A stretch of 64,000 bases of DNA, taken from positions 620,001-684,000 of the forward strand of contig OZ195520.1 in the NCBI GenBank assembly GCA_964277385.1. The letters run 5' to 3'. The DNA comes from WRAU01 sp964277385. GTDB taxonomy: Bacteria > Pseudomonadota > Alphaproteobacteria > WRAU01 > Hepatincolaceae. Below the pieces are notes generated by a model. It was not told the origin of the DNA. It was given only the letters and a program-made list of their open reading frames with translations, and searched no databases. The position numbers and the translations under genes were made by a program. Below are positions 63,488-64,000 of this stretch, one piece after another (position 1 is the stretch's first letter; each line of letters opens with the position of its first letter).

Positions 63488-64000
63488 TTACTTAACTCCT
63501 TTAACTAATTGGGGTTTACCATTAATGTCTTTAAAGCTAGATTTACATGTGGGATAATTATTGCAAGACCAAAATTTACCATATTGACCTGCTCTTAACA
63601 CTAAAGTACCTTTACTGCAATTAGGACATATTACTTCTTTACCAGTTGAATCAATAGCCTTGACCATCTCAGTATTCTTAGTATTTTGTATAAATTCTTT
63701 TGTTTTTGTTGTACTACCTTTCTCCCTGCCTTTATTGGTTTTACTTTCATTTTTTTTTCTTACTCCTTCTATGATAATTTCGTTCTTTTTAAGATTCATA
63801 ATCTCTTCTTTTATAAATAAGTCTATTTCACTTAAAAAATCTTCTACTGATAAGCTACCTTGTTTTATCTCAAACTGTTTCTCTGACCATAATGCTGTCA
63901 TATCGGGTTGCTTCGCTCTTGATGGTAATATTTTTAAGAAATCTTTTCCTAATTGCGTTGTTACTAATTTCCCCTTATCCTCAAACATAAAATTTCTATC
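63488..64000 (-). CDS. topB: DNA topoisomerase III-like, C-terminal part (runs past the window edge)
   Basis: At least 170 residues, open to the right edge. LVTTQLGKDFLKILPSRAKQ, PDMTALWSEKQFEIKQGSLS match the end of the TopB core. Then follow a basic linker and a zinc ribbon (CPNCSKGTLVLRAGQYGKFW plus SCNNYPTCKSSF) of the topoisomerase C4 type. Plasmid- and ICE-borne topB genes often accompany conjugation genes, which fits its neighbour. The gene start lies outside. Confidence 0.82.
   Translation of the reverse strand, partial: DRNFMFEDKGKLVTTQLGKDFLKILPSRAKQPDMTALWSEKQFEIKQGSLSVEDFLSEIDLFIKEEIMNLKKNEIIIEGVRKKNESKTNKGREKGSTTKTKEFIQNTKNTEMVKAIDSTGKEVICPNCSKGTLVLRAGQYGKFWSCNNYPTCKSSFKDINGKPQLVKGVK

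Overview
This is an AT-rich (I estimate about 27% GC) bacterial chromosome window from a Gram-negative organism. The signs are a Tat translocase subunit, an outer-membrane beta-barrel protein, a very large RTX-like surface or secreted protein, a fermentative D-lactate dehydrogenase and a fragment of a conjugative or type IV secretion element. The base composition and mobile-element load suggest a host-associated bacterium, possibly an alphaproteobacterium, but no phylogenetic marker here settles that.

Layout. (1) 1-15.8 kb is chromosomal: tatA, a secreted repeat protein, ldhA, an outer-membrane protein with a decayed gene behind it, and one 11.2-kb gene for a 3729-residue repeat protein. (2) 15.93-19.21 kb is a graveyard of Mu-like prophage pieces: several inverted element ends, a broken methylase, and an early region with repressor, Ner and decayed transposase. 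(3) A tRNA-Leu(UAG) lies at 19.31 kb, with a fragment of phage tail gene I beside it. (4) 19.85-25.95 kb is remnant 'P3': late genes of a second Mu-like phage (portal C-terminus, F, U, X, D, methylase). Its frames are open only if TGA is read as tryptophan. (5) 25,953-58,661 is 'P1', an almost complete 32.7-kb Mu-like prophage, with early genes at the right and tail genes at the left. It has Mu-type transposase, B ATPase, Gp16, Mor and head genes (gp27, 28, 29, F, I, T, 36, G, 37) and a P2-type contractile tail (V, W, J, I, fibre, FI, FII, E/E', T, U, X, D). (6) 58.66-60.87 kb is the early end of a third copy, 'P2', whose transposase gene is interrupted by P1. (7) 60.87-62.75 kb holds a glycosyltransferase, a tail-fibre fragment and another element end. 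(8) 62.77-64 kb has a truncated VirB11-like ATPase, an unknown gene and the C-terminus of topoisomerase III.

How P1 works as read from its genes: a repressor/Ner switch with palindromic operators, replicative transposition by A and B acting on end repeats of consensus GGGACAnAnnTAnCGGGAA, a Mor-like activator, a GH108 endolysin with a holin candidate, and head and tail operons ending at a frameshifted methylase. The large non-coding repeat region at 41.75-42.33 kb lies almost exactly at the physical centre of P1, between F and I, where Mu has its strong gyrase site.

The most unusual observation is the recoding. Eleven TGA codons in the P3 late genes fall at positions that are Trp (or aromatic) in the P1 homologues or otherwise read through into conserved sequence. 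No frameshift or other stop breaks those genes. None of the intact genes I checked in the whole window uses TGA as its stop codon. Yet P1 and the chromosomal genes use only TGG for Trp.
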